From positions 496,001 to 560,000 of the forward strand of contig OY764222.1 in NCBI GenBank assembly GCA_963668325.1: a DNA stretch of 64,000 nucleotides, given 5' to 3'. Positions 43,882 to 52,534 of the stretch are shown piece after piece. Each line of letters starts with the position of its first letter. Within the stretch, counting starts at the first letter, position 1. Below the pieces are notes generated by a model. It saw nothing but the letters and a program-made list of their open reading frames with translations. It made no database searches and was not told the DNA's origin. Made by a program: the position numbers and the translations under genes. Source of the stretch: MPNP01 sp963668325. Lineage in GTDB: Bacteria; Pseudomonadota; Alphaproteobacteria; Rhodobacterales; Rhodobacteraceae.

Positions 43882-44376
43882 TTGGGGGTTAACGAAAAAC
43901 TAATATATAAAATTGGTTGTGGTAATATACAAGCCACAAGTAATTACATCTCAAAACAGGACTTTCGTATAGATGCTACTATACTGGATAAGCCAAAGGC
44001 ACTACCCCATGTTTCAAATAAGAAGGACCTTATCTACAAAGTTGCCTGGTATTATCATTTTAATTATGTCGGTCCTTTTTTACTTAAGGATCATACAGAA
44101 GCATTGATTACCACTGCCAGTATCGGTACCAAGAGAACCCAAGCAGTCTTTACAAAAGCCGTTCAAGAAGTCTTACAACAAGTTGTCCAGCATAAGCAAT
44201 GGAAAACGTTCTTTCCACGCACAGTATCCGATCCCTGCCTTCAAATTGCAGATTATTGTGCTTGGGCTATTCAAAGAAAGTGGGAACGCAATGACGAAAG
44301 GTCCTACAAAATAATCAAGGACAAAATCGTTACAGAATATGATTTGTGGAAAAGGTTAGCAAAAACATTTTACTAA
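43882..44376 (+). pseudogene. DUF3800 family gene lacking its 5' part
   Basis: About 164 residues covering the back part of a DUF3800 protein: FRIDATILDKPKA, VAWYYHFNYVGPFLL, ITTASIGTKRT, and the hallmark DPCLQIADYCAWAIQRKWER with KIVTEYDLWKRL. The N-terminal D-E-S-G catalytic-like segment that opens intact members is missing and the frame begins at a TTG without a ribosome site, so the gene is truncated. DUF3800 proteins have an RNase H-like fold and are found with mobile elements and defence genes. A structured RNA candidate follows its stop by six bases. Confidence 0.65.
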
Positions 44377-44382
44377 AAAAGT

Positions 44383-44453
44383 GTCGGGCCCGCCACTCAA
44401 CTATCCAGTGAAGGAAGCCCCCAGGGGGTCTTGTCATTAAGCAAGGACCCGAC
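44383..44453 (+). ncRNA. Candidate DUF3800-associated structured RNA
   Basis: An outer stem GTCGGG (44383-44388) with CCCGAC (44448-44453) encloses CACT/AGTG (about 44393/44407), CCCCC-A-GGGGG sequence and a hairpin around GTCTTG/CAAGGAC. Position is directly after a DUF3800 stop codon. Structured RNA motifs next to DUF3800 genes have been described by comparative genomics; the CCGCCACTC start resembles my recollection of them. Assignment to a particular motif is not possible here. Confidence 0.45.
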
Positions 44454-44940
44454 GATTCCCTGATAATTTAACATTTCAATTTTTATGTTTCAAGTTTTTC
44501 TTGCTAATTCAGTATTTCCTGCCCTTGTGTGCCAAAATTATCACATTTTTTGTAACACCTGAAAATTTCTCGAATTCTGAATAAATTGCTGGCCGATGAG
44601 TTCTTTGTGCATATATTTGGATACTCTTACCGGGGTTGTTCGCGACTTCGGATAGGCCGCCTCAATTGAGGCGGCTTTTTATATTTGAGGTGCCATTGTC
44701 AGGTAAGAGGGTGCCGGTTTATATAGATGCGTTTAATCTCACCATGCCATAGTTAGCTGAACAAAAAACATTTGAAATGGGAGGACCTTTTGGGTACTGA
44801 CGGAAAAATTGGTACGTGAGAATGAAACTGTTAACGTAGTGAAGTATTTTTCAACTCATACAAGATGGCGGGACGAGACCTTAATCCAAACAGGTTAAAC
44901 TCCTTAACCAGTTATCAAGCATCACTAATAGAAAGATTTA
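44454..44940. other. Intergenic stretch with an orphan terminator
   Basis: No gene is clear. It includes the strong terminator at 44656-44680 with no recognised gene ahead of it, and about 35 residues of protein-like plus-strand frame near 44788-44899 (KLVRENETVNVVKYFSTHTR) that I cannot assign. Confidence 0.4.
44656..44680 (+). terminator. Strong rho-independent terminator with no recognised gene before it
   Basis: A perfect palindrome of 20 bases (GCCGCCTC, AATT loop, GAGGCGGC) followed by TTTTT. The nearest plus-strand gene, the DUF3800 remnant, ends 280 bases earlier, so a small RNA or a lost gene may end here. Confidence 0.75.
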
Positions 44941-45249
44941 TTAAATCGCCTCAAGTATTTCTCTACGGCTGTCCTCAAATTCCTCTTTATGATTTTCTAA
45001 GAATTCACTACGAGATCTTAATTCAGAAATCAGTTTATTTAAAATGGTAACCGCATCATTATTATTTGTAAAATTTAAGTGTTCTCTTAATTTTTCTACT
45101 TCTTCGTATATTCCTTCAGGAACATCTCTAATAGGGGGTCTTAATTCAGGGAATTGTTCGATAATTTTGGCTTGTATCTCAATTGGCAGGAATTTTAACT
45201 GGTCCCTTATGTTTTCGGTATTTTCGTAATTATGGTTATTTTCAGTCAT
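44941..45249 (-). CDS. Small acidic helical protein downstream of the second Ntn-hydrolase
   Basis: A 102-residue protein with many Glu and Asn. The first third (ENIRDQLKFLPIEIQAKIIE) and the last third (TILNKLISELRSRSEFLENH) are predicted helices. GAGGGTAGAG precedes the ATG at 45249. I recognise no domain. It is 225 bases downstream of and on the same strand as the second proteasome-like gene, mirroring the arrangement at 42237-42413. Confidence 0.5.
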   Translation of the reverse strand: MTENNHNYENTENIRDQLKFLPIEIQAKIIEQFPELRPPIRDVPEGIYEEVEKLREHLNFTNNNDAVTILNKLISELRSRSEFLENHKEEFEDSRREILEAI

Positions 45250-45474
45250 CTCTACCCTCTAAATTTTGATATCGAATTTTCTTGTTACTCAAATTGCAAA
45301 TGGTAAATTCATCCTAGCTAGATTATAAGGAGTTGATTATATTGACCTTACAACAAAAACCCCAATTTCCAAACAATATTCTTTAGAATAGTATTCCCCA
45401 AGGCATTCTTTGCGATCAAAAGCAAAGTATGCATTATTTCGGGTTTCAGTACAGTATTTCTTGGTGAGACTACC

Positions 45475-46680
45475 CTAATTCCCTATTTTTCGTCTATTGG
45501 TATACGAAGGATTTATGGCTAGGTCGAAATATTTTTTTCTTTTGACCCAGATAAATCCTTCATTTTTTGTTAAAACTGCCACATCTATTGGCCCACCAAC
45601 TGTTTCTATCTTTTCTGAGAATTGATGGTCTTTTGAAGATAAATCAACCAACGAATAAGCGAATTCTGATAATTCTTCTTTTGATAAGTGTTTAACGGCC
45701 TCAAAATTTCTATGAGATGTGGATGATTTAAGAGTTCCCAAATGAGAACGAAACAAGTTTTGAGCATTAGTCTTGATTTCAGTTTTTCGTGTTGAATCTA
45801 ATTCCAAGAATTGGATTAATATTGAATCAATTGTTTCAGATACAAAATTATGCATTTCATTTTCGTATTCGTCATCAATTCCAAAAACAAATCTATCGGG
45901 CATAACTTTTTGAGCAAATGGCACAATTCGCGAAGTAATTTTCCTCCGATTTATCGAAACAGTTTCTTCTTTAACTACCCTTACTTCGTCAAAGAAAATA
46001 CCATCAATTTCTACATAACTTAAAGACGGGAATAATTCATCTTCTCCGAAACCAGCAAATACCAATCCAGTCGTATTTGTCGTAGAAACTCCAGATTTCA
46101 TTGTAGTTAATGCCAACTTCTGCAGTTTCCAATAAATATCATTATTATTAGAAGACAGTAATCTCTTAATTTTGGGATAGTGGTTGTCCACAAGATCGGA
46201 AATACTTGGGCCATAGACATTTTCGAATTTATTCACATCAACACCCTTTAGAAGATTACCAATGGGATTTAAAAAATTTGTAATCGAGTCTAAAGCGGTT
46301 TCGATTTTAGCATCAGAAAAACTCTCTACGATATTTAATGTTCGACTTATCAGATCCTGGAAATGAGGAATGTTTGGGTATGAGTATTTTTGACTTTCTA
46401 TTTGAAGAAATTCTCTGAATTGAGGCCATACCTCTTTGATTGTTGGAATTTGATTATTAATTTTTTTTCGAAATTCTCTGACCAGAATTTCAATCGGAAT
46501 ATCGAGAATTTCCATAGTGTTATATACCATCAGACCTATGGGTTTATCACGTGAGAGTTCAAATATTTTTTCTGCTGTAGCATAAGTTTTCACAACCTGA
46601 TTTCCTAAGATTAAGCTAACTTGACTATCTGCAGCCAACGCAACTGCCTTTCGATTCAGGAGTGCAATTTCAGCGGTCAT
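45475..46680 (-). CDS. Proteasome-like Ntn-hydrolase family protein, second copy
   Basis: A 401-residue paralogue of the 42551-43750 protein. The first 19 residues are identical in pattern: Thr2, KAVALAADS with Asp18, then EKIFEL with Lys38. Shared later blocks include GLMVYNTMEIL, FAGFGEDELFPSL, VPFAQKVMPDRFVFGIDDEYE and the C-terminal VGGPIDVAVLTKNEGFIWVK, so the helical extension is conserved as well. Mid-protein regions differ a good deal, arguing for an old duplication or separate acquisition. GAGGAG precedes the ATG. Catalysis is inferred from the conserved Thr/Asp/Lys only. Confidence 0.65.
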   Translation of the reverse strand: MTAEIALLNRKAVALAADSQVSLILGNQVVKTYATAEKIFELSRDKPIGLMVYNTMEILDIPIEILVREFRKKINNQIPTIKEVWPQFREFLQIESQKYSYPNIPHFQDLISRTLNIVESFSDAKIETALDSITNFLNPIGNLLKGVDVNKFENVYGPSISDLVDNHYPKIKRLLSSNNNDIYWKLQKLALTTMKSGVSTTNTTGLVFAGFGEDELFPSLSYVEIDGIFFDEVRVVKEETVSINRRKITSRIVPFAQKVMPDRFVFGIDDEYENEMHNFVSETIDSILIQFLELDSTRKTEIKTNAQNLFRSHLGTLKSSTSHRNFEAVKHLSKEELSEFAYSLVDLSSKDHQFSEKIETVGGPIDVAVLTKNEGFIWVKRKKYFDLAINPSYTNRRKIGN

Positions 46681-47456
46681 GTTTGGGGTCTCCTCTAAAT
46701 TGTATTTGGAAAAGTCAATAAGTTAAAGTGGCATTTTGTACTTACTCAATCTTCCTCTGGAAAATCCTTCGAGAATCATCTCAAGTTCCATAGTTCTTTG
46801 ACGTTGTTAGGTAAGAAACTGTTTGGGTTTAGTGAATATCAATTGAAACTAACATTATTTGGGATGAATTCAATCTCTGGAGTTGATGAAATTTTACTGC
46901 CAGCAATTTTCAATTCATCAAGTATACGACCCAAAAGGAATATTTTATTGTTCACCCATAGCTAAACCTTTATCAACTTATGCATGGTACTTCCTTCCCA
47001 TTGAAGTAAATAAAATTGTGTTTTACTTACGATTGTAGTGCTCGAATTGTCCTGCCTTATCAGAATAAAATCTTCCATTTAAGTAGTGGATACAATGGAA
47101 ATGAGTTTATTCTCCCTTTCGGCTATTGGTTTCCTTCCTTTTTCAAATCCTCCTTTTCCCTTCAAAATGCAACATCTTCAAAACCATAAAGGAGTAAAAG
47201 GTGTGTACGAGTATGTAATCCTGAAATACTGTTTTTACCCTGAATACCAAAGCAAACCTTGATTATCTAACATCCAACTGGGTACCGATTTCCTCCTACT
47301 CATTGCAATCTTCTGAAGTTGGGCCTAAACCCAGGACAACTCCCCGAGGGAAGTAATTCATTTGGTTTAATTTTTCGGTAGGATCATAAAATGTCATTGA
47401 TCCATATAAATTAACCAATGTTCAACGTCTCTGACAAAATAGAAGTTTTTTATCTT
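46681..47456. other. Intergenic region left of the IS1634 element
   Basis: About 780 AT-rich bases holding the promoter of the second Ntn-hydrolase gene. I see no gene, repeat or RNA that I can support. Confidence 0.45.
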
Positions 47457-49635
47457 AGCCCATCTTTAACACTTTTGTTAAAAAATCTAACTTTTTTGAC
47501 CTGATTTCACTTTTTTTGACCACCCCATATTTCGTCATATCCCCATTATCAGGGGGTTTGTGGTTTTCTTCCTGGCGAAAAACTTCCGTGTAGTGCCATT
47601 GTATCTATTGTAATACCCGGGCAGCACCCTATATCCCCTCCATCATGTTTATTCGACAAACAACAACCGGAAAATTAGCCGACGGCTCAGCCCGCATCAC
47701 CCATCGCCTGGTGGAAAATAACCGGACAGGTCAAAAGGTACAGCAAAAAACACTGCTCAATCTCGGCCGCCACTTCAAAATCAGAAAAGAAGACTGGCCA
47801 CTCTTATGCCAACGCATCAAGGAACTGATGGACACGTCACCACGGCTTATCGCCCTGGAACCGCTGGCCCCGGATATTGAAGCCGAAGCTCGCCGGGTTG
47901 TAACCCTTCTTCTGGAACGCCAGGAACAGGAAACACCCAAACCCCCTACCTGGGATGTCGTTGATACCGAAACAGCTTTTACGAGTGATGCCCGCACCAT
48001 CGGCGTTGAACATGCCGCCCTGGCGGCCCTTGATCTGCTTGGCCTGCCCGCCTTGCTGGATGGGCTGGGGTTTACCACGCGTCAAAAGGGCTGTGCCCTG
48101 GCGTCGATTATAGGGCGTATGACTGCCCCTGGTTCGGAACGAAAAACCAGCCGGTGGCTGCGGACCAGGAGTGCTGTCGGGGAAATGCTCGGCCTTGATT
48201 TTGGCATGATCAACGACATGGCCCTGCATCGGGCGGCCGATAAACTGTGGGCCAAACACATAAGGATTGAAGATCATCTCTTTGCCAGTTGTCAGACCCT
48301 CTTTGATTTGGTCCCAACGATCTCGCTCTATGATTTGACCAATACTTACTTTGAGGGAACCGCGCAAGGGCAACCCCCGAAGCAACTTTGGGCCAAAAGG
48401 GGCAAGTCCAAGGAGAAACGCTATGATGCGCCCTTGCTGACCCTGGGACTGGTGCTGGATGGGAGTGGTTTTGTCCGCAGGAGTACGGTATTACCCGGTA
48501 ATGTCTCGGAGCCGGCAACCATGCAGGCCATTCTTACGTCACTGGCGGCACCAGTGGGTGGTATTGTCATTATGGACCGTGGCATTGCGAGTGCGGACAA
48601 TCTGGCCTGGCTTCGTACCAGGGGATATCGTTATCTGGTGGTTTCACGCGAGCAGGCCCGGATGTTTGAAGATCATCGGGTTGAGGCTGAAATCAACACC
48701 GCCGCCAAGGGCAAGGTCCGTGTCTATAGTGAGACAGTTACCAGAAAGGAAAAGAACAGGAAAAAAGATAAGGGGAAACCTCGACAAACCTATCAGGAAG
48801 TTCTTCTCAGATGTTATTCCGAGGATCGTGCGGCCAAGGAAAACGGTATCCTCACGCGCTTTGAGACCCGCCTTGAAGAGGGTCTCAGGGATCTGCATGC
48901 CAAACTATCTGACAAGGGAACCCGCAAGGGGCTGGACTATATCCATCGCAAGATTGGTCGCTTGCTGCAAGAGAACGGCCGGGTTGCCAAATATTATGAG
49001 ATCAAGGTCGAAGCGGATGACAAAGGTCAGAAGGCCACCGCCATCAGTTGGACCCATACCCCAAAGTCGGGCTCCATGAAGTGTCATCCCGGGGTTTATA
49101 CACTCCGAACCACCCTTCTTGACTGGGAGGCTGAGGCCTTGTGGCGAACCTATTCTTCGCTGACGGATGTGGAGGGGGTCTTTCGGTCGCTGAAATCGGA
49201 ACTGGGATTGCGGCCCATCTATCACCACAAGGAAAGCCGTTCGGAGGGTCATCTGTTTATCAGTGTGCTGGCCTTTCAGGCGGTTCAGTTTCTAAGACGG
49301 CGACTAAACGGTGCTGAGCATACCGAGAGCTGGGAGACCTTGCGGGAGGAATTGGGTTCATTGCGGCGGATGACCACCAAATACGCCAGGAAGGAGGGTG
49401 GCTCGCTGCATGTCAGGAAGACCGAAAATCCCAATGAGATCCAGGAAGATATTTACAAGAAGATGGGGATACCGCCGCCACCCCGCAATGTCCGCAAGAC
49501 CTACATCGACTGATATTTTACCTTAAACCTTTGGCAAGCACTTCGAAGGGGGAGTGTTGGAGTTTGTAGTGCTACTTGAATTTCCAACATCCTATGAATA
49601 GGGTATCTGTGACACTAGATGTTAAAGATGGGTTA
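47457..49635 (+). mobile_element. IS1634-family insertion sequence, complete
   Basis: Ends TAGCCCATCTTTAACA (47457-47472) and TGTTAAAGATGGGTTA (49620-49635) are inverted repeats with one mismatch, bounding 2,179 bp and one intact transposase gene. No target duplication is obvious. A lone copy of the same end sits at 26898-26913. Confidence 0.85.
47645..49513 (+). CDS. IS1634-family transposase
   Basis: A 622-residue DDE transposase. The N-terminal region (HRLVENNRTGQKVQQKTLLN, NLGRHFKIRKEDWPLLCQRI) and the catalytic segments TISLYDLTNTYFEG (first Asp), GGIVIMDRGIASADNLAWL (second Asp) and YSSLTDVEGVFRSLKSELGL (Glu) are all intact. No frameshift is visible. Its GC-rich codon use contrasts with the AT-rich neighbours, in keeping with recent arrival. 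Confidence 0.92.
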   Translation: MFIRQTTTGKLADGSARITHRLVENNRTGQKVQQKTLLNLGRHFKIRKEDWPLLCQRIKELMDTSPRLIALEPLAPDIEAEARRVVTLLLERQEQETPKPPTWDVVDTETAFTSDARTIGVEHAALAALDLLGLPALLDGLGFTTRQKGCALASIIGRMTAPGSERKTSRWLRTRSAVGEMLGLDFGMINDMALHRAADKLWAKHIRIEDHLFASCQTLFDLVPTISLYDLTNTYFEGTAQGQPPKQLWAKRGKSKEKRYDAPLLTLGLVLDGSGFVRRSTVLPGNVSEPATMQAILTSLAAPVGGIVIMDRGIASADNLAWLRTRGYRYLVVSREQARMFEDHRVEAEINTAAKGKVRVYSETVTRKEKNRKKDKGKPRQTYQEVLLRCYSEDRAAKENGILTRFETRLEEGLRDLHAKLSDKGTRKGLDYIHRKIGRLLQENGRVAKYYEIKVEADDKGQKATAISWTHTPKSGSMKCHPGVYTLRTTLLDWEAEALWRTYSSLTDVEGVFRSLKSELGLRPIYHHKESRSEGHLFISVLAFQAVQFLRRRLNGAEHTESWETLREELGSLRRMTTKYARKEGGSLHVRKTENPNEIQEDIYKKMGIPPPPRNVRKTYID

Positions 49636-50578
49636 GGGCTTACACCATAACATCCAAGAAGTGGTAAAATTGGCGAAGTAAGATTCTATTGACCCTTGAG
49701 CTTTACCAATGCAGAATTCCCAAAACATGGGAAGTGATTGTTACCGTATTGTACTTCCTATTGGGAGCTATCTCCATAAGTGTTTCTGAAAAACTATTCG
49801 ACCTTCCAGCTTGGAAGAAACCTTACCCATCTCCAGTAAATAAGATAGGCACGCTATGTAAAGCCTCACATAATGTTTCGTTCCATTGCACCGATGGTAG
49901 CCAGTTTGGCCAAACCACCCCAACCATTGACACTCACGGTCCTGTTAAGATCATTGAAATGAGCAAATGTCATCTTGGCAGGATCGGCTTTGACCATTGT
50001 TCCTAGATGAAATACTTTATCTTGGGATCGATAATTGCCAAGACATGGGTCATGAAAACGCTCCTCTTTATAAGAATATTTGCCGAAAAAGACACATTGC
50101 TGAACGTATTAATTCCCTGGAGGTGGATATAAAACCATTAACCGACGTTCAAAACACCCTGGGTGTTTCGTGACCCTGCATAAAGGGTAATTTTCAAAAT
50201 TTCTTAACCTCCTTTAGCCGTTGGATAAAACAATGGTGAGTAGGAGGTGATGAGCTGGTCACATCAATTCATTGATGTATCTGCTTATGGGATTAATCGC
50301 CAACTTGCTCATGTTGGGGTGTCGGCTGGAATTTCCTACTGAGAGTATTTGGATTTGAAATCCTTAGGAAGTTAAAAAGAAATACTCTTCTTGGTTTTCC
50401 TATTTGGGGGAGGAAGAAAAACCAGGCCGGGCAGAGTATTCAAATTATTCGATTGGTTGGCACGATAAAATTTGCAAAAATATGGGTGAATTGGTTGACT
50501 TTCCTTGCTACAAAAATTAGAAGGTTTGGGGGCTATTGCTCGGATATAATATCCCAATGATCCTAATTTAATCATGAT
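49636..50578. other. Degraded intergenic region right of IS1634
   Basis: Short protein-like frames occur on both strands, for example plus-strand ILYLGIDNCQDMGHENAPLY near 50013-50072 and minus-strand KMTFAHFNDLNRTVSVNGWG near 49900-49970, but none extends into a convincing gene. It is probably decayed coding DNA. No promoter for the operon at 50773 stands out. Confidence 0.4.
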
Positions 50579-50776
50579 TTGAAATATATAGTGATCCTAG
50601 CTCGCCAAATTACAAAATCACTACCGAATAATATTTACCGGAAGGGGTTTGAAAGAGAACTTGAAGATTTAAGATTCAGAATAGAAGGTCATTACTTATG
50701 GGACTTATGGGTAATTTCCCGTTTAGCCCGTAATGATCAAGGGAAAATGATAATTTTCTTGGAAGGAGACAGATGA
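50579..50776 (+). CDS. Possible small first gene of the ATPase-helicase operon
   Basis: A 65-residue frame from TTG 50579 (LARQITKSLPNNIYRKGFER, then DLRFRIEGHYLWDLWVISRL). Its TGA overlaps the ATG of the next gene by four bases, the coupling seen in real operons, and the sequence is basic and helical. There is no ATG and no ribosome site, so it may be just an open leader or the tail of a lost gene. Confidence 0.3.
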   Translation: MKYIVILARQITKSLPNNIYRKGFERELEDLRFRIEGHYLWDLWVISRLARNDQGKMIIFLEGDR

Positions 50777-51567
50777 CAATGATTAGTTTTGAACAGGCTT
50801 GTAGTGATACCGAGAATGTTGCCGAAGAAGCCCGGAAATCGGCTGCCAGGGTAGTATCCCAAGCCCGTGCGCTGGGAAAAGCTGCCCAGACTGGCAATAT
50901 TACCGCCATCAAGCGCACCCAGGATAGATTAAGGGAATCTCTGCAAGACCTGGAAGAGAAGGTTGCGGCCACGGAACATTGGCCATTCTCGGAGGAAGAG
51001 GAACAAGACCTCTTTCAGGACCAATACACGGATGAACTCAAGGTGGCCACTGAGGAAAAGGGAATTAACCTATACGAACGTGATGGTGTGTTATTCTGTT
51101 ACCCTTCCATAATACGGATTCTGCCATCGGACAGGGCTGTACGGGTAAACCGAAAAAAGGTTTCCACCGTACGGCCGTCCCATCTTGCTGGCTTGCTTCT
51201 GGCCAGCCAGAATAAATCAAGTGGGTTTAAATCGAACAGGTTTATTGAATCCTTGTATGCAGTTTACGCCGATATTGTTGATAAGGGGCCAAAGGAACTT
51301 ATTCCATCAGGTGGTGGTCGGGTGTTACCACTGGCCAGGATTTACAAACTCATGACGGCTCTGCCTGGTGCTAACCGCGAATATGATCGAAGTGATTTCG
51401 CCCGCGATTTGTACCTCCTGGATTCGAATGGTCCACACCAGACCAGACAGGGTAAAACTGTTTCTTTTCCTACATCAACCGGTGCCCGAAGGCGTTCAAG
51501 TGATCTGTTCTCCTTTATTGGACCAGCGGGTGAAGCCGTCGAATACTACGGAATTAAATTTAGCTAG
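50773..51567 (+). CDS. Coiled-coil protein of the BrxD-like/SNF2 operon, unknown function
   Basis: A 264-residue protein. Residues about 8-75 are a helical, Ala/Glu/Arg-rich region (ENVAEEARKSAARVVSQARA, then LRESLQDLEEKVAATEHW). The rest is an alpha/beta region with INLYERDGVLFCYPSIIRIL, VNRKKVSTVRPSHLAGLLLA, IYKLMTALPGANREYDRSDF and ARDLYLLDSNG, and near the end STGARRRSSDLFSFIG and EYYGIKF. It is the first full gene of a four-gene operon and only eight bases ahead of the next gene. I infer a structural or DNA-loading partner of the ATPases; no domain is certain. GGAAGGAG supports ATG 50773. Confidence 0.6.
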   Translation: MTMISFEQACSDTENVAEEARKSAARVVSQARALGKAAQTGNITAIKRTQDRLRESLQDLEEKVAATEHWPFSEEEEQDLFQDQYTDELKVATEEKGINLYERDGVLFCYPSIIRILPSDRAVRVNRKKVSTVRPSHLAGLLLASQNKSSGFKSNRFIESLYAVYADIVDKGPKELIPSGGGRVLPLARIYKLMTALPGANREYDRSDFARDLYLLDSNGPHQTRQGKTVSFPTSTGARRRSSDLFSFIGPAGEAVEYYGIKFS

Positions 51568-51575
51568 GGGGAATA

Positions 51576-52523
51576 ATGTCCAATCGAATCCCATTAGACA
51601 ATTGGCTGGGCCATATTGAGCAGGAGTATATGGACACCTTTCTCAAGGAAGGTGGTTCAGCCGTTAAATTTGCCATTGTCGAGGATCATTATCAAATCCC
51701 GCTGATTGATAAATTGAAGGCTAGCTGTCGGGATCGTAATTTCTTTTTCGCCTCAGTGGATGCCATAACCAGCCGCGCCCATATGCCGCAGGATGTTTTT
51801 TTCAGTTTGGCCAGCCAGATAAATTGGCAGGAAATGGCTCGAAGAGTAGTTCTGGGTTTATTGCTTAAACAGGGTTTTCGGATTCCAGATATTGATATAG
51901 TAGGCTCGGAGAACGTCATTGTGGAGGTCGCCAAGGCCAATAACATTGAGGTGAATACACTTTTCTTGGAGTTACGACCATTAATAGAAAGGGAAATCAT
52001 CAAAAATCCATACATGGCCAGGGCTTTCAGGGTCGCCATGACCCACCTCTGTATTGGTGAGAAGGATGGGGGTAATGCCAAACAACCGTTGGTGGATTGG
52101 CTGACTGGTACCAATACTCGGATCACCAATGTTAAACCCTTTCAAATCCATACTCCCATCAACCGAACCACCGCACGCTATTTCATTGAATCTGCCGTCC
52201 ATTGGATCCGTTTGGCTGGCTATGCAGGTACGGTAATTCTGCTGGACAACAACCGTGTAACCCTAGCCAGGAACCCCAAGGACGGGCTACGCTTTTACAC
52301 TCGTGCCATGGTCATGGATCACTATGAATTACTGCGAGAATTCATTGATGATGTCAACCGCCTTTCAGGTACCCTGATGGTTACATTAACAAATTATGAT
52401 TTCATCGATATGGATTCCCCCAAAGGATGGACCATCTATCCAGCCCTTCGAACCAGAGTGATGGATGATGTCAGGGATAGAAACATTGCCAATCCAGTGG
52501 CATCCCTAGTCAGGCTTTCGTAA
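51576..52523 (+). CDS. BrxD-like P-loop protein with lost Walker motifs (pseudo-ATPase)
   Basis: A 315-residue protein that aligns in layout with the BrxD/DUF2791 ATPase encoded next. Where BrxD proteins have the G-x-x-G-x-G-K-S/T loop after a GGSAVKF strand, this one reads GGSAVKFAIVEDHYQIPLID (about 26-45), with no Gly-Lys-Ser. The Walker B equivalent GTVILLDNNRV (about 218-228) has Asn in place of the catalytic Glu. It should therefore not hydrolyse ATP, and probably pairs with the active ATPase as a regulatory or scaffold subunit. GGGGGA precedes the ATG; the next gene is 11 bases downstream. Confidence 0.65.
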   Translation: MSNRIPLDNWLGHIEQEYMDTFLKEGGSAVKFAIVEDHYQIPLIDKLKASCRDRNFFFASVDAITSRAHMPQDVFFSLASQINWQEMARRVVLGLLLKQGFRIPDIDIVGSENVIVEVAKANNIEVNTLFLELRPLIEREIIKNPYMARAFRVAMTHLCIGEKDGGNAKQPLVDWLTGTNTRITNVKPFQIHTPINRTTARYFIESAVHWIRLAGYAGTVILLDNNRVTLARNPKDGLRFYTRAMVMDHYELLREFIDDVNRLSGTLMVTLTNYDFIDMDSPKGWTIYPALRTRVMDDVRDRNIANPVASLVRLS

Positions 52524-52534
52524 GGGAGGAATAA

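Noticed and set aside
44865..45050. Plus-strand frame opposite the small acidic gene
   Set aside because: Largely antisense to 44941-45249, which has a ribosome site and better composition.
42551..46680. HslV or Anbu proteasome homologues
   Set aside because: Both proteins are about twice as long as HslV, lack its motifs beyond the N-terminus, start differently from Anbu and have no HslU or transglutaminase-like neighbour.
47731..49252. Long minus-strand open frames inside the IS1634 transposase
   Set aside because: They are antisense to a gene with intact transposase motifs and arise from its GC-rich codon pattern.
49689..50006. 105-residue plus-strand frame right of IS1634
   Set aside because: Starts without a ribosome site, and the opposite strand looks at least as protein-like over the same bases; treated as decayed DNA.
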